Positions 15,301 to 26,160 of a DNA stretch of 64,000 bases are shown here, piece by piece; the first letter of the stretch is position 1; every line of letters begins with the position of its first letter. Position numbers and translations under genes: made by a program. The DNA is from Echinicola strongylocentroti. Its GTDB lineage: Bacteria; Bacteroidota; Bacteroidia; Cytophagales; Cyclobacteriaceae. The stretch spans positions 4,901,501 to 4,965,500 of the forward strand of contig NZ_CP030041.1 in NCBI RefSeq assembly GCF_003260975.1, given 5' to 3'. Under the pieces are notes generated by a model. It saw only the letters and a program-made list of their open reading frames with translations, did no database searches and was not told the origin of the DNA.

Positions 15301-18300
15301 ATGAAGCTAGGGTAACTGCGCTGCGATTGGGAAGGATGAGTATAGAAAAAACCAGCACGACCACCAGCTATGATGAAGTAGGGGATGTGATTGACTATAC
15401 AGTGACAGTGACCAATATTGGAAATGCTACGCTTAGTAATGTGACCATCAAAGATCCTCTTACTGGAATGGATGAGCAGGTACCTCAGTTGATCCCGGGG
15501 CAAGAAGTAATATTTACTACTGAATATACGGTCAGCCAAGCTGATCTTGACCATGGAGAGGTCCACAACACAGCCACGGCCAAAGGATATACGCCGATAG
15601 GTAGGCAAATAGAAATCAGGGACGACGTTTTGGTTCCAGCACTGGAAAATCCCGCTATAGCGCTCACCAAGACTCCTGATGTAGTAGAATATAGCGCCGT
15701 GGGAGACCTGATAAACTACACCTTGGAGGTGGTCAATACCGGAAATGTGACCTTGTCAAGTGTTGCGGTGACCGATCCGTTGACTGGGCTAGACCATAAT
15801 GTGGGGACATTGAGTCCTGGTCAACGCGCTGCTGTCCAAAGTACCTACAGGATTTTGCAGGCGGATATGGACAAAGGCTCTGTGTTCAATACCGGCCATA
15901 CCAGTGGGGTATCGCCAAGTGGAAATACCATAAGAGAGACGGCAAATGCTGAGGTATTTGCGGTACAAGAACCGGCTATAAGCTTAGTGAAAGAAGCCAA
16001 TAAAGATACTGTGAGCCAAGTGGGCGAACGGGTGGTTTATTCCCTTACCGTGACCAATACCGGTAATGTATCCTTGTATGACCTAGCGCTGATAGACTCT
16101 ATGACCCGCTTTAGGGAAACAGGTGCGGTAATGGCGCCGGGAGTGACGGTGACGCTACAGGCCTCCTATGAAGTTACCCAGGCTGACCTTGATGCTGGAA
16201 GTATTCAGAATGTAGCCTTTGTGGAAGGGCTTGATCCAAACCAAACGCCTGTGACCGATCAGGATACGGCTATGGTAAATGTGTTCCAGATCCCTTCTAT
16301 TTCGCTCGAAAAGTCTGCCGATAGGGATACCGTCTATGAAGCAGGCGAAAATATCCTTTACTCCCTTACTGTAATCAATACCGGTAACGTGACCTTGGAA
16401 GAAGTGTCCATAACCGACCCTCTGACAGGAATGGATGATGTGATCGGTGTTCTCCAGCCAGGAGAAAGCACTACCCTGGAAAGTAACTATGCCAGTACAC
16501 AGGCAGATATGGATGCCGGACAGATCAATAATACGGCTGTAACCCAAGGGACATCCCCTGGTCAAGTGATAGTAGAAGATGAAGATTCCTTCCAGATAGT
16601 AGCCGCACAAACAGCCAATCTATCACTTACTAAAACAGCCAGTCCGACCACGTATAGTGAGGTGGGAGAAGTAATAACCTATCAGCTGATTACTACCAAT
16701 AAAGGAGCGGTAAGCCTTGCTCAAGTAACGGTGCAGGATCCCCATACAGGCCTAATGGAAGAAATTGGTGGTTTGGCTCCGGGAGATACAAGCTCCCTGA
16801 CGACGACCTATACCATAACCCAAGAGGACCTGAATAATGGCAGTGTGACCAATATCGCCACTGCAAGTGGTCTGCCTCCAAGTGGTGTAGCTATCGAAGT
16901 GCAGGATTCGGCCAAAGTCAGTGCCCTACAACATCCACAGATTAACATAGAGAAATCCGCTGACAAACCAATCGTGTACGAAGATGGCGAAGTGATCACC
17001 TATACTTTAGTCGTGAGCAATACGGGAAATGTGGATTTAACAGAGGTGTCCGTGGAGGATCCGTTGACGGGATTGGACGAAACCATTCCGGGGCTTGCGC
17101 CAGGAGATACCATTAGCTTTACGGAAGCATATACGGTGACTGTTGTTGACCTGGCCCGTGCCCTTCCGATAATTAACACTGCCACGGCAACAGGGCAGGG
17201 GATCAATGGTGAAGAGGTGGAAGATACAGACCAGGCGACAGTTCAGGTCGGTTGTGAAGATAATACGCTCCTAACTGGTCGTGTCTTTGACCAGGGCAGT
17301 GATTTGCCGTTGAGCAATGTCCCAGTGATTTTGGTACCTGAAAACAATGAACTTGGAGAAGGATTGATGGTGCTGACAGACGATGATGGCCAATACGTTT
17401 TTGAAGGAGTGGGAGTAGGTCGGTATACGTTGCAGGTCTTCGATAGGAATTTGAACAAAACCCAAGAACTCTACCCGGTGAATGGCAACTCCAAGGTCAT
17501 CACTGTTCAGAACTGCGGCTATCTGACGTTTGATTTCCCTTATGCACCTTCAGGAATCCCTGTGATCAATGGCTACGTTTGGTATGACCTGAACAGTGAT
17601 GAGGTCCAAAACGAATGGTTTGACGCTAATGGGGATGGACAAGTTACCCAAAACTCATTGACACCGAGAGCAATCGTCGATATCAGCTCTTGGGAGTGGT
17701 TCGACTTCAATGGTGACGGAAGCTATGAAGGTCCTGAAAACGAAGGTGAACTTAATAAGGCCGGCTTTGGTAATCCTCAAGGAGCCAATATCGAAATAGA
17801 AGGACCGAATGGTTATTTCCGTAAGGCGACCATAAATGCCTACGGTTTCTGGCAGCATGCTCTTGAGAACGCTGATCCTTACGGCGAATACACCATTACA
17901 TTGGTTCCTGACAGTACTTTTGCTCGAAACGGCATAGGGCTGGCCGCCACAGGACTGGTGTCAATGCTGCCAAATAGCGGGGCGAGGCTTTCTGCGATTC
18001 AGGAAAACTTGATCTGTGAGTTTACTACTGAGCAAGTACTGGCCAAGATGGTCACACCTGGAGACGTTCCGGATTTTGACTATGGTTTGAGCTGTAGATT
18101 GGAGGAAGAGGAGATCATTGCCAATGATGATGATTTCGGAGAATTCGTCCTTAGCTATGATGCGGTCATGGGCAATGTACTGGACAATGACTTATTCAAT
18201 GGTGAGTCTGCTAGGCCGGAAGATGTCACGATAGTGGTCACTGATAATGATGGGCTTTTGGGGCTCAATGTGGCAGATAACGGAAACCTCACTGTGGTGC

Positions 18301-19052
18301 CGGGAGTCAATGAACCAAGGAACTATGAATTGGCCTACGATCTATTGGAAACTGGTGATGAGGAGAATTTCGATGCTGCCATTATTACTATCACGTTGGT
18401 GAATGATGAAGTGGACCTGGCCATCACCAAAACGTCTTTTGATGCAGCCATATATGAAGGTGATGAGTTTGAATATGAACTAGTGGTGACCAATAACCAT
18501 GATACGGACGCTACCAATGTCATCATCAGTGATGTGCTGCCGGATGAGTTGACCTATTTGGGGTCTGATATAAGCACCAGCAGTGATGATATCGTAGTCA
18601 ATACCAATGTAAATGGCCAGCAGATGGCCTGGGCAATGCCGTCACTTCCTGTGGGTGGTGTGGTGACCATTACCATACAAGTGGAAGCGGGCAGTCCAGC
18701 GATGATCACCAATACGGCTGAAGTAGAGGCGTTTGAAGACGATGTTAACCCGGATGATAATACCGCCACGGACATCAATGAGATCAATCCATTCAGGATA
18801 CCAAATGTGATCACACCAAACAATGACGGTGACAATGACACCTTTGAGGTACTGGGACTGGGCAAGTTTGACACCAATAGGATCACGATTTTCAATAGGT
18901 ACGGTGACCATGTGCTGGAGCAGGAAGATTACCAAAATGATTGGGATGCTCCGGGACAAGCGGCGGGTACTTATTATTACATTCTCTTGTGCTATGATGA
19001 GGATGGTACCGAACATGAGTTTAAAGGTTGGATACAGGTAATTAAAGACTAG
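363..19052 (+). CDS. Giant SprB-like surface adhesin with about 49 DUF7507-like repeats and a type B T9SS sorting domain
   Basis: A 6229-residue secreted protein. It has an N-terminal signal peptide (about residues 1-28, ending SANAQ) and two DUF11-like domains (about 33-270). About 49 tandem domains of roughly 109 residues follow (275-5630), each with the pattern ITKT...[16 protein letters not shown], then TVTQ.D.DNG, then N.ATA. The C-terminal part holds a carboxypeptidase-regulatory-like domain (about 5633-5720), a cadherin/Ig-like segment, a last DUF11 domain (about 6017-6140) and a gliding-motility-type CTD starting [16 protein letters not shown] (about 6144-6229), which marks export by the type IX secretion system. 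Eleven repeats are longer and carry an EF-hand-like loop (for example [14 protein letters not shown]). The PorP/SprF gene starts 3 nt downstream. Size, CTD and partner recall SprB of Flavobacterium gliding motility, a mobile cell-surface adhesin. An adhesive or gliding role here is inference. Confidence 0.9.
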   Translation: MLMVVVRNTLLLFMILFGLVRMPSANAQFITTDMQVSMVVDNASPNVGDNVVFTLTVQNAGDSPASGVIVTNTLPNGLSYVSDNGGGDYDPSTGNWGLGIMGAGATASLQIVAEVNPKGNYTASASVSANQNDNFPGNNTSNVTLSPIPVAATSITQTVSTTSPQIGEEVTFTITVDNAGPSTATGLLMAGSLGDGLEYVSSNSSSGSFDPDAATWQINDLSAGNQATLNIVALVLQPISQNTSYQLEAAITNQNELDPDTDDNTSSVTLSPLASPSWEIDKSASDDNYAVPGDQVGFEIRLENTGNVNISNVQLSDELVDAAPVLSSGDSNGDGVLNPSETWIYTATYTVTQEDIDNGNITNAVSAQGTPLDGDLTAATDEATVAAQQNPNWVLTKTSATSPNEYADPGDVVTFDFTLENTGNVSISEVDLTDAQVSEGPSYLGGDLDSDQVLDVGETWTFAASYTVTQEDIDNGSFTNSATASGTPAGGDLDPASDNETIDAVQNPSWTLTKSSTSSPNEFTNPGEELSYQIILENTGNVTISNVDVSDPSASNGPDLIGGDDNGNGVLDVGETWTLEATYTVTQADIDAGEYTNTATASGTPAGGDLTDVSDDETVPAVQNPSWAIEKNATTTGGYTNPGDVVDYEITVTNTGNVSIEEVAVLDGKASNGPVYVSGDGDNDQALDVGEEWVFSASYTVTQEDIDNGSFTNTATATGDPAGGDLEDVSDDETVPAIQEPAWTIEKSTEEINYTQVGQVLSYTIEVTNTGNVSISGINVTDPQATNGPTYISGDSGGDQVMAPGETWQFSATHEVTQDDLNNGSFTNTVTADGNPAGGELDDVSDEVTVPAVKDPAIRVLKVSDKSGYSQVGEEITYTVYVQNSGNVSLSDVTVTDPLTDFTDNIDIINSGEIIEFTTTYTVTQEDIDNGSITNTASISATDPDGNELPSEDSEIINASQTPKISLSKNTDQTSYDAVGEVITYEIVVANTGNITIENPVVDDPQATTGPTYTSGDDDGDGTLDVGESWVYTATHEVTQEDIDAGSFTNNVTANGDPAAGTLKEETANETVDADQLPEWGITKTNTNPSNSYAQVGDELTYDIVIENTGNVSINNVSVFDPKATSGPTYVSGDDTNPEVLDVGESWTYQVTYTVTQNDIDNGGYTNTASASGNSIGGTLPEVSDDETVPAEVLPSWAITKTAAQPTYQTVGENVTFTIEVDNTGNTSILNPVIDDPLATSGPTYQSGDTDGDGQIDPDETWTYQVTYQITQEDINNGSFTNTATASGDPSNGTLDDVTDEETIDAVQISELSIDKSVDPSTYDTAGEQIQFTIVVTNTGNMPLNNVVATDPMLGVNESIGTLQPGESRTFTVPYIVTQEDVDNGSITNTASTNGQDLDGNPLEDTDDATANADQNPSVSIEKSLGDQGYTGVGDELNYTLTVTNTGNVTLTNVVVTDPLTGLNQTIPELAPGETVEIPVTYIVTQADVNNGSVTNTAEVTADDPTGQQVDDDEVTINGGKTGQVNLIKTVDESAFYQAGDTLHYNIALVNTGNVDITDATVTDPLTGFTEDIPLLEAGDTLLFTTEHIVTQEEVDAGTVVNTVEFDGLDPDGNEVVDTDETTTNGAKNPELTVNKSSVQDEYTDGEVITYNITVTNTGNVTLTNVVVTDPLTGMNETIPTLAPGETVTFTEQYTVTTADVTNGSITNTATAEGQDPDGDDVTDGDDNTIHPSGEDRPELRVIKELEEFGYSDDGQELHYTVTVINSGNVTLTDITVTDPLTGLNTTIASLDPGESEVYELTYTVSQEDVDDAVISNTATAETSTPEVLADSDTKIIYGTQTPDIELRKGVREKGYKSVGDVLNYAILVRNEGNVTLSNVEVTDPTMGIDQTFATLAPDELQRIDFTYTVVQEDLDRGYVENIADVTSTAPMGEVLMDQDTVRISAAQNPQLSFEKSAAEASYAAVGDEINYTITVSNTGNISFFDLVVTDPLTGLDTNIGTLSPGDVEQVTATYTVTQEDLDNGNVTNSAAVDGVDYDDNPVNETSTVVVPAVQNPQFTVTKTPDISEFDQPGQLINYEITVTNSGNITISNVNASDPQAANGPDYQSGDTNDDGIMEVGETWTYSADYTTTQEDVDNGGFTNTVTASGTPAGGNLSNGTASATVSAVQNPSWTIVKTSTTSPNTYSNPGDQLTYEIAVQNTGNVSIRNITISDPGADSSPVLEGGDTDGDMELDVDETWVYEVAHAATQADLDAGSYNNTATASGNPAGGSLADISDDETVPAALNPAWTLTKVSTTQPNSFNSQDDLLIFELQLENTGNVTISEVQLLDGQVSEGPTYRGGDVDQDNQLDVGETWNYSANYRTVQADVDNGEFVNTATASGTVAAGSLEDATGEAIVPAITNPQLTITKSVEETGFTAPGEVLNYTITVTNTGNQTIAEVEVLDPLTGLTETIPSLAPGEVYTYNETYTVTQNDLDVGSIENTASATGLDPDGNTVTSEDIEVINGSQSPALDLIKGVSENGYINAGEVVHYTLVTQNTGNVTLFDLTIVDTLINQTIEIDQLDPGERQRFDEPYTITQEDVDRGEIANTATITGTDINGNELTDSDSELLIGTQLPSMSASKASSTNNYDAVGDTIRYTFTLTNTGNVTLSDVLVDDPNAEITSTNPVASIAPDENVVLNGIHIVTQEDLDAGKYTNQATAIGDDTNGNPISATTNRVTVPAIQNPQLTVTKSTTTGEYDEVGDVIDYAITVENTGNVTISNINVTDPKADFLGSTNIAQLAPGESITLDAQHVVVQADLDAGEYVNISKATGKDPNNKNVTDNSNEVVVPAIQNPAMEVVKSSSKTTYSTVGESIPYTIVVTNTGNVTMHDIEVTDPKAEIISGSPIASLAPGASAEISAEHVVVQADIDQGSYTNQATATGKDPLDNSQSVVSNEVTLTAIQTASFEITKATTTPVYEAVGDVVLYELEVVNTGNVTLHNIVVTDPKAEITNGSPITTLSPGKTARVTAEHSITQADLDAGSYTNQATASGLDVNDQRITNTSNEVTVTAIQSPEITVTKTASPLNYEAVGEEIAYTIVVTNTGNVTLSAVTVEDPLTGLDESITTLAPGERETYEFTITIDQADLDQGEITNTASTTASDPNGQEVSDSDDAIVSAIQNPAIELTKEGDRSSVFEVGERINYTFTVTNSGNLTLSDVVVNDPLTGLSETIEVLDPGETLTFNDSHVVTQTDMDNGRIPNTATASGTAANGTLVNDSDDFLVTADQIKAIEVTKEGDRFTYDEVGQVIQYELAVTNTGNVTLSNVTFTDLQLDFEQNLGELAPGQTKTYTALEYELTQADLDNGSFLNTTTATGEAPDGETLSDEDSFEADALQAGAIGIEKFGTPRYFTKAGDQITYTVNVINQGNVTLTNVTVIDPITGLNETIPSLAPGEYETFNTLYVVSQADVDNTTLLNRATATGQMPDGEEVSDFDEFRVYSYSVPAIEITKEPNVNTFAEAGDVIEYTLSVENVGNQTLTDVVVSDPLTGFSQTIATMAPGQVETFSTTYTTTQEDVDRRELANTATATGTAPDGDMVTDEDRAVVVPLWSASLDLQKTADPLLISQAGEEITYTFVLTNTGNITLTEVRISDSLIGAEQLVGTMEPGASQTYTVTYQATQAQIDYGRITNVATATAVAPNGQSGTVEDRAIVLVRRSGEIQVTKTADIGTVNAAGEEINYEIVVTNIGNVTLTDVVVTDPLTGLTETIPSMDPAQSEQFSTTYTVTQEDMDAGEIANTAIANGTTPANQNVSDADEENVLAKRSGEITVEKLPQLPSFASVGTTIPYEITVSNNGNVTLTDVIVTDPLTGLNQSVGTMEPGASLTYNTAYLSTQADLDNGVVTNVATAEGRTPNSYLLIDRDTANVPAEQTPSLELVKTADVDEYSSVGEVINYTLTVTNTGNVSLTNGSLTDPLTGINLNGGELAPGETKVFTASYTVTQEDLNRGSITNIATVRGNTPSGDRVEDEDTLVINGIQNAAIDLTKGSSIGNFDQAGDVIRYFLTAVNTGNVTLNEVTVTDPLTGLDEVIGSLEPEERKTLVTRYTVTQADMDAGQVVNDAVVIGTAPNDQTVTDSASVVVTGIQTADISLIKTSDVNEYDQVNDVINYSLEVHNTGNVTLAPVQVTDPLSGTDQEIGELSPGETVTVDASYTIVQGDLDAGSVINNAAVSGLSPAGDEVSDEDSVEVLAVRNPAIQLDKTANVTSFGEVGQIITYTLVATNIGNVTLEEVVISDPHNSFTDTVGILAPGQQVEVTSTYMATQVDMDHGNITNHAVVTGVGPSATQVSDEATVVIPADQLIELSLNKTANPKTYAAEGQEITYTLSVTNEGNVTLHNVLTDDPLSGFSQVTPQLAPDSTVTFTVPYTITQNDLDVGTVVNEATAQGNAPDGTQAADTDMATIIAKQAPGIEVVKTASPKTYSSPGEVITYTIGVTNIGNVTLQEVNVDDPLTGLDSFVVTLAPGESRTYTTSYTVSQADIDGGIVENTAMADGKSPSGERVFDEDTEEVDALRAGAITIDKTADPKIFDAAGDVVTYTITVSNAGNLTLTDVDIVDDKVGFNESIPGLSPGQSESYTLDYTLTQTDIDGVIVVNTATASGLTLDGQEVEDVDKATIVARGEGAIELNKSASVKIYYAPGEVITYTLTVENIGTVTLTDVTVNDPLTGFDQTIGGLAPGEVQTFTADYTVTQQDIDNGRIINVATAEGYTPTDQLVQSDDRALTESVRTVDSGKISVSKTAATQTFDEAGDVINYQVVVTNAGIVTLTDIHVTDPLTGMDETVPTMAPGDTITYTTSYSILQEDLDSGEVTNLVYAEGTTPIGRVVEDTDDARVRGLQASAILLEKTADPMVYYEVGDEITYTLVAYNIGNTTLSDAEVSDPLTGFVSTGEVIAPGDSVLYTTTYAITQEDIDGGRVINTATVTAVDPGQVEITSEDEARVTALRLGRMSIEKTSTTTSYDEVGDVIDYTVTVTNIGNATLSNVTIKDPLTGMDEQVPQLIPGQEVIFTTEYTVSQADLDHGEVHNTATAKGYTPIGRQIEIRDDVLVPALENPAIALTKTPDVVEYSAVGDLINYTLEVVNTGNVTLSSVAVTDPLTGLDHNVGTLSPGQRAAVQSTYRILQADMDKGSVFNTGHTSGVSPSGNTIRETANAEVFAVQEPAISLVKEANKDTVSQVGERVVYSLTVTNTGNVSLYDLALIDSMTRFRETGAVMAPGVTVTLQASYEVTQADLDAGSIQNVAFVEGLDPNQTPVTDQDTAMVNVFQIPSISLEKSADRDTVYEAGENILYSLTVINTGNVTLEEVSITDPLTGMDDVIGVLQPGESTTLESNYASTQADMDAGQINNTAVTQGTSPGQVIVEDEDSFQIVAAQTANLSLTKTASPTTYSEVGEVITYQLITTNKGAVSLAQVTVQDPHTGLMEEIGGLAPGDTSSLTTTYTITQEDLNNGSVTNIATASGLPPSGVAIEVQDSAKVSALQHPQINIEKSADKPIVYEDGEVITYTLVVSNTGNVDLTEVSVEDPLTGLDETIPGLAPGDTISFTEAYTVTVVDLARALPIINTATATGQGINGEEVEDTDQATVQVGCEDNTLLTGRVFDQGSDLPLSNVPVILVPENNELGEGLMVLTDDDGQYVFEGVGVGRYTLQVFDRNLNKTQELYPVNGNSKVITVQNCGYLTFDFPYAPSGIPVINGYVWYDLNSDEVQNEWFDANGDGQVTQNSLTPRAIVDISSWEWFDFNGDGSYEGPENEGELNKAGFGNPQGANIEIEGPNGYFRKATINAYGFWQHALENADPYGEYTITLVPDSTFARNGIGLAATGLVSMLPNSGARLSAIQENLICEFTTEQVLAKMVTPGDVPDFDYGLSCRLEEEEIIANDDDFGEFVLSYDAVMGNVLDNDLFNGESARPEDVTIVVTDNDGLLGLNVADNGNLTVVPGVNEPRNYELAYDLLETGDEENFDAAIITITLVNDEVDLAITKTSFDAAIYEGDEFEYELVVTNNHDTDATNVIISDVLPDELTYLGSDISTSSDDIVVNTNVNGQQMAWAMPSLPVGGVVTITIQVEAGSPAMITNTAEVEAFEDDVNPDDNTATDINEINPFRIPNVITPNNDGDNDTFEVLGLGKFDTNRITIFNRYGDHVLEQEDYQNDWDAPGQAAGTYYYILLCYDEDGTEHEFKGWIQVIKD

Positions 19053-19055
19053 ACG

Positions 19056-20030
19056 ATGAAAAAGCTGTTACAAATAATCACGTTTGCTTTTGGACTGGGA
19101 ATGATGACAATCATTTCAGGTTATGCCCAACAATTACCACAATTCAGCCAGTACATGTTCAATGGCCTACATATCAACCCAGGATATGCAGGCTATAAAG
19201 GTGAATCTTATATCCAGTCCACCTACAGGAGTCAGTGGGTCAACTTCCCAGGGGCTCCCAAAACCTTTACCGTTACGGGTGATTTCAGTGCCAATGAAGG
19301 TACGATGGGGTTTGGCTTTTCGGTGTTGAGTGATCGACTAGGCCCCGTCACGACCAATGGGGTTTTACTGACCTATGCTTATCGGATACAGACGGGCATG
19401 CGGTCATTTTTGGGCTTGGGAGTAAGTGCCGGGGTATCAGAATACGCCATTGATGGCTCCATGCTGGATCCCAATGATCACCCAGATACTGAGCTACCAG
19501 TGGGAAGGGTGAACTTATTTACACCTAATATGAACGCTGGGATTTTCTTTAACACCCCTCGGTTTTATGCTGGACTGAGCATGTATAATTTAGTGGGTAA
19601 AAAGTCCCTCGAGAGGGAGGATATTGCCTTGGCCTACCATGACTTTCACTACTATCTGACGGCAGGAGCGATCCTTCCGATCTCCGAAAATGTCCAGATA
19701 AAACCCTCGTTTTTGATCAAAGAAGTAAAAGGTGCCCCCACGAGTTATGACCTGAATGCCATGTTCTTGTTTTTTGAAAGGGTATGGCTGGGCGGCTCCT
19801 ACCGCTCCAATATGAAATTGGGCAAAGATAATTTGCCTGAAAACCTAAGCAACAGGAATTCCCTCGCCATGATCATTGAGTTTTTTGCGACCAATAATTT
19901 ACGCATTGGCTATGCTTATGATCATAATCTTAATGTGCTGGACAGCTATCGCAATAACTCACACGAAATTTCGATAGGGTATTATATTTCTCCTAAAACC
20001 ACCAGAATGCGCAACCAGCGTTGGTTTTAA
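19056..20030 (+). CDS. PorP/SprF family type IX secretion membrane protein
   Basis: A 324-residue outer-membrane protein with a signal peptide (about 1-24, ending GYAQ), the family's opening motif QLPQFSQYMFNGLHINPGYAG, a series of predicted beta strands, and a typical end (HEISIGYYISPK...RWF). In Flavobacterium, SprF is needed to deliver the partner adhesin SprB to the surface and is encoded beside it. Here the gene begins only 3 nt after the giant type B CTD protein, so the two are almost certainly co-transcribed and this is most likely its dedicated partner. The length is normal for the family. Confidence 0.92.
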   Translation: MKKLLQIITFAFGLGMMTIISGYAQQLPQFSQYMFNGLHINPGYAGYKGESYIQSTYRSQWVNFPGAPKTFTVTGDFSANEGTMGFGFSVLSDRLGPVTTNGVLLTYAYRIQTGMRSFLGLGVSAGVSEYAIDGSMLDPNDHPDTELPVGRVNLFTPNMNAGIFFNTPRFYAGLSMYNLVGKKSLEREDIALAYHDFHYYLTAGAILPISENVQIKPSFLIKEVKGAPTSYDLNAMFLFFERVWLGGSYRSNMKLGKDNLPENLSNRNSLAMIIEFFATNNLRIGYAYDHNLNVLDSYRNNSHEISIGYYISPKTTRMRNQRWF

Positions 20031-20279
20031 CCCAGCTTCTAAGACACCGAAACAGAGTAACATAAAACAGCTAACTTATCAGACAACCCCATTAGGCACA
20101 TAGGAGGGCACGATAGTGGAAAATCCATAATCAATTTACCCAGTACTTTTAGATGGGATCGTTACACAAGCTGATGGAATTTTGCCAGAGCCTTATAAAC
20201 GAGTTTTATTTTAAATAAAATGGATTTAGTAATTCCTTATTTATTTTGGTAAATAATTGATGGTTAATGGATTATTTTG

Positions 20280-20310
20280 TTTGATCTCTGGTGATTATTG
20301 ATTAAATTTT
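20280..20310 (+). promoter_or_regulatory. Candidate Bacteroidota promoter for the muramidase operon
   Basis: TTTG at 20280-20283, a 19-nt spacer and TAAATTTT at 20303-20310 fit the Bacteroidota sigma consensus TTTG-N19-21-TAnnTTTG with one mismatch in the -7 box. It lies 66 nt before the ATG at 20376. The rest of the 345-bp gap (20031-20375) shows only a 16-bp AT palindrome (TTTTATTTAAATAAAA with a TA centre) and no gene. Confidence 0.5.
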
Positions 20311-20375
20311 ACTAGAACACGGTCTAGGGACTTTTCCAACTATTTTTCCAATGCATCTTTCAATGAACGGTTACT

Positions 20376-21176
20376 ATGAAACGATTTGTGGGACTTTTGG
20401 TCGTTGCCATGGTGTTGGTGTTGGTTCTGGTATTTATTACCAATCCTGAATTGATATCAACTATCTGGCTTTACCTGGTAGGCTTTATCGGGTACATTGT
20501 GGCATTGGGCGAAAAGGGCTTTCGATCGGTCAAAAAGGCCTTTATAAAGGACGAACCACCAAAGAAACCAAGTAGCGCAGTCTTGCCGCAGCTGAAAAAG
20601 ACGCCAGACTCAGCCGAAGTGGACAAGTTGGAGCAAAAGATTCACCAATTGGAAGGGCAGCTGGGGGCCGCACAGCAGGAAGGGAAGCCATTGGCCGCTG
20701 GGACGGTGACGGTTTTGCGTTATATGGATGATGGTGAGACGACGTTGGGATTGCTGTTTCTTCGCAATAAATTTTTTGCCTACACCTTGGAGGATACTTT
20801 CAGGGTGGAAAAAGTGAAGCATGAGACACGGATACCGGCAGGTAAATACCAGTTGGATTTTAATAGGCAGGTTACGCCCATGACGGAGAGGTACCGCCAT
20901 CGTATGCCATGGTTTGATTTCCATTTGGAGATCAAGGACGTTCCTGATTTCAGTCAGATTTGTATCCACATAGGCAATACCCATTCCGACACCAGCGGAT
21001 GTGTTCTGATTGCCGATGGGGTCAGTGCAGGTCTTCCCAGGTCGATAGTCCAATCGACCTTGACCTATGAGAAATTTTATAAAATTATCCACGGCTTATT
21101 GCAGACCAATGAGCAGGTAACCATCCAGGTTCACGACGAAGACTGGATCAAGAAAAGTAAAATTGCCACCATATGA
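20376..21176 (+). CDS. DUF5675 domain protein with N-terminal membrane anchor
   Basis: 266 residues. The N-terminus has one or two hydrophobic segments (about 4-23 and 26-45), then a lysine/proline-rich stretch, a short predicted coiled coil (about 80-105), and a DUF5675-type domain (about 108-255) recognisable from the RYMDDGETTLGLLFLRNKFF and TLEDTFR...ETRIPAGKYQL motifs and the later SGCVLIADG. The biochemical role of DUF5675 is not established to my knowledge; members are often found near phage or cell-wall genes. Its stop codon overlaps the start of the muramidase gene by ATGA, so translation is probably coupled. A cell-envelope role is inferred from the neighbour. Confidence 0.75.
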   Translation: MKRFVGLLVVAMVLVLVLVFITNPELISTIWLYLVGFIGYIVALGEKGFRSVKKAFIKDEPPKKPSSAVLPQLKKTPDSAEVDKLEQKIHQLEGQLGAAQQEGKPLAAGTVTVLRYMDDGETTLGLLFLRNKFFAYTLEDTFRVEKVKHETRIPAGKYQLDFNRQVTPMTERYRHRMPWFDFHLEIKDVPDFSQICIHIGNTHSDTSGCVLIADGVSAGLPRSIVQSTLTYEKFYKIIHGLLQTNEQVTIQVHDEDWIKKSKIATI

Positions 21177-22879
21177 TACAGTTTATTTCCAAACATCGCC
21201 TTCCCATCATTCAGGTCATCACCATCATCGTGATGATCCTGCTCTTGGGGATATTTGTAGCGCCTATTTTTAAGGGCTATATGTTTTTAGCTGTAGGGAT
21301 CATCATCGTCATTGGTATGGGGATGATCTATGGCGTCATTGCACGGTATTTTAGGACCCCCGATGAAAAACGAAAGATCTATCGGAATAAGTACCATGAT
21401 GTGTTTTTTAAAGGAACGGTGATTTTTGCCATTTTGCTGGCCGTGTTGGGGATTATGTATGGCTTTATTTCCTATGTAGAAGGGGGAAACCCCTATCGGA
21501 TTGTAGGATTGCTGATGACAGTGATATGGGTAGCGGTATTTATGATCTATTTTGTTTGGTCGGTTTATTTTTACAATATCAATTATGGCTTAACAGACGA
21601 GGAGTGGGAAAAGATAGCCAAGGCCAAAGAGATGAGTGTTTATGGAGTGGAGCAAGTGGATTCGGAAATTGCAGAACCGTTATACAATCCCTACAGAAGC
21701 CAGACCTTTGGACTTCCTCCCGGCACGGTGAGGGGAATGATTGCATTTACGTTGTTGATTGGTGGGATGTCCCTGCTGATCAGTAGCTATGGTATGGACT
21801 ATATCACCAATGCAGAAATGGCGCTAAGGGCAAAACAATTTGAATTTTTTGAGACGGCCTTCTTGATGATGATCGCTTTTTATTTTGGGGACAGGTCATT
21901 AAAATACTTACGGGATCGCTGGGCCATTTCCTCAGACAAAAGCAAAGAACCGCCTTCAGCTCCGACGGACAGTAGCCCGAGCACTTCCCCGCAAACTTCT
22001 TCCACTGCCCATTTTGATTTTCCTGTTTCTGATCCGGTAGGGATGGATGATCAGGCATTTCGAGAGGAGGATTTGATATTCAAAGAAATCAACCAGCCAG
22101 AAAGTGCTTCCAAGCCATTGACAGGCCTGAAGAAAGCCTTGCTCAAGGGACCCGAAATGATGGAGTCCATGGGGTCGGCCTATGTCCAGATCAGGGACAA
22201 TACCACACAGAAAGTCTTGGCTGACGAAGAAATCAAGGAGGCTTTGGAAAAGCTATGGAATGAAAAGGAGATCAAATTGTCCTTTCCGGTGATCAAGGCA
22301 GTAGTGGCGGTAGAGTCCTCGGGCAGGGGACACCTACCGGATGGAAAGGCCAAAATACTCTTTGAAGGCCATAAGTTCTGGTATTGGCTCAGCAAAGTGG
22401 GCAAGACCCAAGCCGAGCTAGAGGAGCTCCAAAAGCAGTATCCCGATATCGTATACCCATCATGGTCCAGGGAGCATTATCTCTTGGGAGCCGAGGAGTA
22501 TAAACGCTTGGAGAAAGCCAAGGAAATATGCAAGGGGATCAATGATAAAGCTGCGGTATATTCAGCTAGTTGGGGGTTGTTCCAGATCTTGGGCGAAAAC
22601 CTGGACCATTATATCAAAGGAAGGAATTACAAGGATTGGAAGGATTTTGAGCAGAAGCAACATGAAGCTGAAAGTTATCATTTTTTGGACTTTTTGGCAT
22701 TTATACAGACCAAAAAACTCAATGGGAAGCCATTGGTAAGCTTTATTTCAGAGGAGAATAACGGGAATTATGATTGGGCTTCCTTTGCCTATGGCTATAA
22801 CGGCCGTGGTTATAAAATGAACAACTATGACAAAAAGCTGGCTGCTGCCTACCACCGATTTAAGTCACAAGGAATATGA
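21173..22879 (+). CDS. Multi-span membrane protein with C-terminal N-acetylmuramidase (DUF3380-like) domain
   Basis: 568 residues. Five strongly hydrophobic segments (about 11-32, 36-56, 81-101, 109-133, 186-206) and perhaps a sixth (226-240) precede a serine/proline-rich linker (255-285). The C-terminal region (about 345-568) matches the N-acetylmuramidase family once called DUF3380: VIKAVVAVESSGRGH with candidate catalytic Glu381, then AKILFEGHKFWYWL, SASWGLFQILG, and FAYNGRGY-like YGYNGRGYKMNNYDKKL at the end. That family usually occurs as a soluble phage endolysin. Here it is fused to a membrane anchor and sits in an operon without phage genes. It would cut glycan strands of peptidoglycan; whether the domain faces the periplasm depends on topology I cannot verify. 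Confidence 0.8.
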   Translation: MIQFISKHRLPIIQVITIIVMILLLGIFVAPIFKGYMFLAVGIIIVIGMGMIYGVIARYFRTPDEKRKIYRNKYHDVFFKGTVIFAILLAVLGIMYGFISYVEGGNPYRIVGLLMTVIWVAVFMIYFVWSVYFYNINYGLTDEEWEKIAKAKEMSVYGVEQVDSEIAEPLYNPYRSQTFGLPPGTVRGMIAFTLLIGGMSLLISSYGMDYITNAEMALRAKQFEFFETAFLMMIAFYFGDRSLKYLRDRWAISSDKSKEPPSAPTDSSPSTSPQTSSTAHFDFPVSDPVGMDDQAFREEDLIFKEINQPESASKPLTGLKKALLKGPEMMESMGSAYVQIRDNTTQKVLADEEIKEALEKLWNEKEIKLSFPVIKAVVAVESSGRGHLPDGKAKILFEGHKFWYWLSKVGKTQAELEELQKQYPDIVYPSWSREHYLLGAEEYKRLEKAKEICKGINDKAAVYSASWGLFQILGENLDHYIKGRNYKDWKDFEQKQHEAESYHFLDFLAFIQTKKLNGKPLVSFISEENNGNYDWASFAYGYNGRGYKMNNYDKKLAAAYHRFKSQGI

Positions 22880-23496
22880 AATGCTGTGCCACATATTGGT
22901 CTTGGCTGTTAGTGATGGTGTTTTTGTCCGGCTGCAAGAAAGACGATCGAGCCATGGTGGTGGGCAAGATCCAGCAGGCGAGTGACCTGGCCACCACGGA
23001 GTTTTTGATCGATAAGGTAGTCTTCGGTACCAAGACGAAAAAGCTCCTGTTTTTGGATATTAGCCAAGCCCGTTTTTTGGCCTATTCCAAAGCCAGCGTA
23101 AAGACTGGGGTGGACCTCAGCAGTCTCAGTGCTGAAGATGTCACGATCAAAGGAGAGATGATTTCGCTTAAGCTCCCTCCGATAGAAGTGGTTAATTTTT
23201 CCTATCCACCTGCTTCGTTTCGGGAGGACAGTCTTATCTCTGACACCAAGGCTTTCCTGAATACCATAAGGGTAAGAGATCAGGAGGAGTTTTTTAGGCT
23301 TGCAGAGCTGGATATACGCTCCAATTTGCAATACATGGGGATCGTCAAAACCTCTCAGCAGCACACCCGAAAAATGTTTGAAACCTTGCTGAAATCCCTG
23401 GGGTACCGAGAGATCTACATTGCTTTTAAAAGTGATGACCTACTGATCCCTCAAGTGAACCTGTTGGAAGAGCCTGACCAATTAGTCAACCCATGA
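22876..23496 (+). CDS. DUF4230 lipoprotein
   Basis: 206 residues. It has a lipoprotein signal peptide with the lipobox LSGC near residue 20, then a region like DUF4230: an opening helix (VGKIQQASDLATTEFLIDKVV), a KTGVDLSSLSAEDV segment, the strand ISLKLPPIEVVNFSYPP, and a C-terminal helix (TRKMFETLLKSLGYREIYIAF). The function of DUF4230 is not known. ATGA overlaps join it to the muramidase gene upstream and to the larger DUF4230 gene downstream, so the four proteins are probably made together. In sequence it resembles the central domain of the next protein, and the two may interact. Confidence 0.7.
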   Translation: MKCCATYWSWLLVMVFLSGCKKDDRAMVVGKIQQASDLATTEFLIDKVVFGTKTKKLLFLDISQARFLAYSKASVKTGVDLSSLSAEDVTIKGEMISLKLPPIEVVNFSYPPASFREDSLISDTKAFLNTIRVRDQEEFFRLAELDIRSNLQYMGIVKTSQQHTRKMFETLLKSLGYREIYIAFKSDDLLIPQVNLLEEPDQLVNP

Positions 23497-25652
23497 TAAG
23501 CTTATTGGTCAAATATTGGCGATTAATTATTGATATCCTGCTGGTATTCGCCTTGGTGATCCTGTTGTTTTGGTGGAATCCCATGGGGATTTTTGGAGGA
23601 GGACTACGGCTCGAAGATACCTCTAATCTGGTCACCGAGGTCAATGAAATCCAAGAACTGGTCACTGCCGAGTACTATGGAGAGGTCATCTCCTCTATAG
23701 AAGAAGCCCGTCTCAATCCCCTGGAAGAAGAGGAAATCAAAAACCAAGTAGCGCTGCTTTATGGAGACCTCTTAGTGGCCCTCCAAAATCTAAGGGATTT
23801 TCAGGATATTCCTGTGGACCAAAGAGTAGACGAGTACAGGGAAGGGGAGAAGACCAGCAGTTGGAGGAGGAAAGTAAAACATGATGTGGACAGCCGAAAT
23901 ATCCTGGACAAATTGGAGTATCTCGAAAGCTTGGAGGAATTGACCATTGATCCTTATTATTCCAGTCTGGTGGGGTTTTTATGGCGTCATTTGGACGGTA
24001 AAAATTTGGATGATCTTCCTAGTGACCGGGATATTGGTGCTACGTTATTGGTGCTCTACCGTAACCCTGCCTTGCACTCCGTGCTGGAGAAAAACTGGGG
24101 TAAGTTTATGGAAGATTTTTATTACCAATTTCAGGAATCCTTGAGCAGGAGGGAATCCCGTAAAAAACTGACGATGATCGGTAGGGGTTGGGTGAAGGCT
24201 GGTTTTGATTTCAGTGAGCTGGGGCCCGAATCCATCGTCTATTATAAGGAAAGCGGTATTGTTCATCTGATCGGTATAGCGCCAAAAATACTGAATGCGG
24301 ATATCAATCCATGGTTTGTTCCAGAAAAGGGCATTCCGGGCTTTCAGATTTTGGACGATCGTGGTCCTGTAGATTTTCATGATGCCAAAAGGGTAAAACA
24401 ATATTGTATCGAAAAACTGACCGTTCAGGCCTATCAGGCACGTATTTTGGAGAATGCCCACCAGCAAGGCCAAGAAACGTTAAAGGCTTTTTTCAGCTTA
24501 GTGACTGGAAATAAAATCGAGCAGGTCATATTTCACAGTAGCCCATTTACCTCTTTTGCGAGGGAAGTGGGGCGGGATGAACTGATTACCTATGCGGAGG
24601 CGTTTATGTTGGATTCTTTATTGGAGCTAGAGGTCCGTAAAATCGACTCGTTGAGCAGCACTGTCCACAATCGGTCTGTCAATGGGGGCTTTGCGGACGA
24701 GAATAGGAAGGTGGTAAAGCAGCTGTTAAAGGACTTGGGGAGATATCCATATCAAGAGGGTAGTTATCCATTTGGTTTTTTCTCCAAGCTGACAACAGAC
24801 ATTGCGGCAGATAGCCTGCTTGATCGGCAGGAGGTGGAGCTTTTGAAACAGTTGAGGTATTCGCTTGATTTTGGTGATGTATTGGATGAGATTTCATTAA
24901 AGGATTCGAGTAGTAGGGTGGATTATTGGGTGGAGAGCGCATTTGATTATTGCCGCCAATACAATGAGATGATCACCCAACTCAAAGAAGGAGGAGTTTT
25001 GCCAGAGCCTTTCGATACGGTCAGGGTTGTATTCAGGGAATTCCACCCAGAAAATTACCTGGACAGTGTCCGTTTGGTAAGTTACGGGCATATTGATACT
25101 GATTCAATTGAACTGATCTATAGTGATCGGTTGGCCTATAGTCGGTTTTATCAAGGGTTGTTTTATCCATTTGAGCCAAAGTTTATTGATTTGGAGCATT
25201 TCATTGGAGCAAAGGGGGAGGGATACGATTCAGTGATCTATCCCAAAAGCAGAAGGCTTCCGGCCTTGGATTCCGGGGTTTGGATTTATGACCAGAAAGT
25301 AAACGATAAGTATGCCTATAAGTTGACGGTAAAGCCAGAGAGTATGCTTGCTAAAGCCCTTTATCGTGAATTAACAGATGAACGGCTGCTTTATACTTCG
25401 GACACGGCATATTTTGGAATTGGTAGGCAGCAATCGTTGCCCGTTGATAGTTTGGACAGCCAAGGTGTTGTTTTGAGCCAATTTCAAACTGCGGAGCTCC
25501 AAGCTTTTGTGAGGACACTATTAAGAACAAGGCAACAAGAGCAAAACAAGGGGTTTGTGCAGAAGACCACCGACTGGTTAAAATCAAGGGCATCTTCTTC
25601 AGACCCAAAAAACCTGTATGTTGGTAAAAAAGGCATATGGTTTCAGGAGTGA
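23493..25652 (+). CDS. Large membrane-anchored protein with DUF4230-like domain
   Basis: 719 residues. A single hydrophobic N-terminal anchor (about 8-30) is followed by an acidic helical region, a DUF4230-like region (about 225-345) with [39 protein letters not shown] and a long helix with [18 protein letters not shown], and then about 370 residues I do not recognise. It is the last gene of the ATGA-linked operon starting at 20376. The long C-terminal extension is unusual against the ~200-residue upstream paralogue. The likely location is the periplasmic face of the inner membrane. Function unknown; a supporting or regulatory role for the tethered muramidase is inference. Confidence 0.65.
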   Translation: MISLLVKYWRLIIDILLVFALVILLFWWNPMGIFGGGLRLEDTSNLVTEVNEIQELVTAEYYGEVISSIEEARLNPLEEEEIKNQVALLYGDLLVALQNLRDFQDIPVDQRVDEYREGEKTSSWRRKVKHDVDSRNILDKLEYLESLEELTIDPYYSSLVGFLWRHLDGKNLDDLPSDRDIGATLLVLYRNPALHSVLEKNWGKFMEDFYYQFQESLSRRESRKKLTMIGRGWVKAGFDFSELGPESIVYYKESGIVHLIGIAPKILNADINPWFVPEKGIPGFQILDDRGPVDFHDAKRVKQYCIEKLTVQAYQARILENAHQQGQETLKAFFSLVTGNKIEQVIFHSSPFTSFAREVGRDELITYAEAFMLDSLLELEVRKIDSLSSTVHNRSVNGGFADENRKVVKQLLKDLGRYPYQEGSYPFGFFSKLTTDIAADSLLDRQEVELLKQLRYSLDFGDVLDEISLKDSSSRVDYWVESAFDYCRQYNEMITQLKEGGVLPEPFDTVRVVFREFHPENYLDSVRLVSYGHIDTDSIELIYSDRLAYSRFYQGLFYPFEPKFIDLEHFIGAKGEGYDSVIYPKSRRLPALDSGVWIYDQKVNDKYAYKLTVKPESMLAKALYRELTDERLLYTSDTAYFGIGRQQSLPVDSLDSQGVVLSQFQTAELQAFVRTLLRTRQQEQNKGFVQKTTDWLKSRASSSDPKNLYVGKKGIWFQE

Positions 25653-25698
25653 TTATCCTGTATCTTTCTTAGCGGAAACCAATTCAAGACTTTTGACG

Positions 25699-26115
25699 AT
25701 GATAACTATCCCTGAATGTTTTTACAGAATTAGCGTAAAGGCACTTATCCTAGACGAGGAAGGTCGTTTTTTATTGATAAGAGAAGATAATGGAATGTGG
25801 GATTTGCCCGGTGGAGGTTTGGATCATGGTGAATTGCCACACCAAGGATTAAATCGGGAAATGCAGGAGGAGATGGGGATTGTTCCGGAGGTTATAGCTG
25901 ATGATCCAGCGTTCTTTTTCACTTTCACCAATCCCAAGGGATTGCCTGCTGCCAATGTCATCTACCGAGCCAAGATTTCTCAATTGGACTTTATCCCTTC
26001 TGCGGAGTGTGTAGCTCTTCGGTTTATTGGATTGGAGGAAGTCGAGAACCTAACAGTTTATCCAAATATCCCGATTTTAGTACGTTTACTACGTGAGGTG
26101 GAGAGCAGAAAGTAA
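25699..26115 (+). CDS. Nudix hydrolase
   Basis: 138 residues from the ATG at 25699, which gives a standard Nudix N-terminus ([30 protein letters not shown]). The longer in-frame start at 25618 would overlap the upstream gene and add unrelated residues. A complete Nudix box is visible: G-x5-E-x7-REMQEEMGI around residues 41-63, which binds Mg2+ and hydrolyses a nucleoside diphosphate linked to another group. The substrate cannot be told from sequence; 8-oxo-dGTP, ADP-ribose and NADH are typical. It is 46 nt downstream of the muramidase operon and may be read through from it. A bidirectional terminator follows. Confidence 0.88.
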   Translation: MITIPECFYRISVKALILDEEGRFLLIREDNGMWDLPGGGLDHGELPHQGLNREMQEEMGIVPEVIADDPAFFFTFTNPKGLPAANVIYRAKISQLDFIPSAECVALRFIGLEEVENLTVYPNIPILVRLLREVESRK

Positions 26116-26123
26116 AGGGTGTA

Positions 26124-26156
26124 ACTCCTGCCTTGGTTATTTGCCATGGCAGGAGT
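26124..26156. terminator. Bidirectional intrinsic terminator between convergent genes
   Basis: A 13-bp stem with one mismatch (arms 26124-26136 and 26144-26156, core ACTCCTGCC/GGCAGGAGT) and a 7-nt loop lies exactly between the Nudix gene (+) and the surface-repeat gene (-). T residues follow on the plus side. It can serve both directions. Confidence 0.7.
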
Positions 26157-26160
26157 GGGC

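Noticed and set aside
260..19052. Dozens of open frames on the minus strand and in other frames across the giant gene
   Set aside because: They recur once per repeat unit, with repeated TVTV-rich, codon-mirror composition and no start signals. They are shadows of the repeat array.
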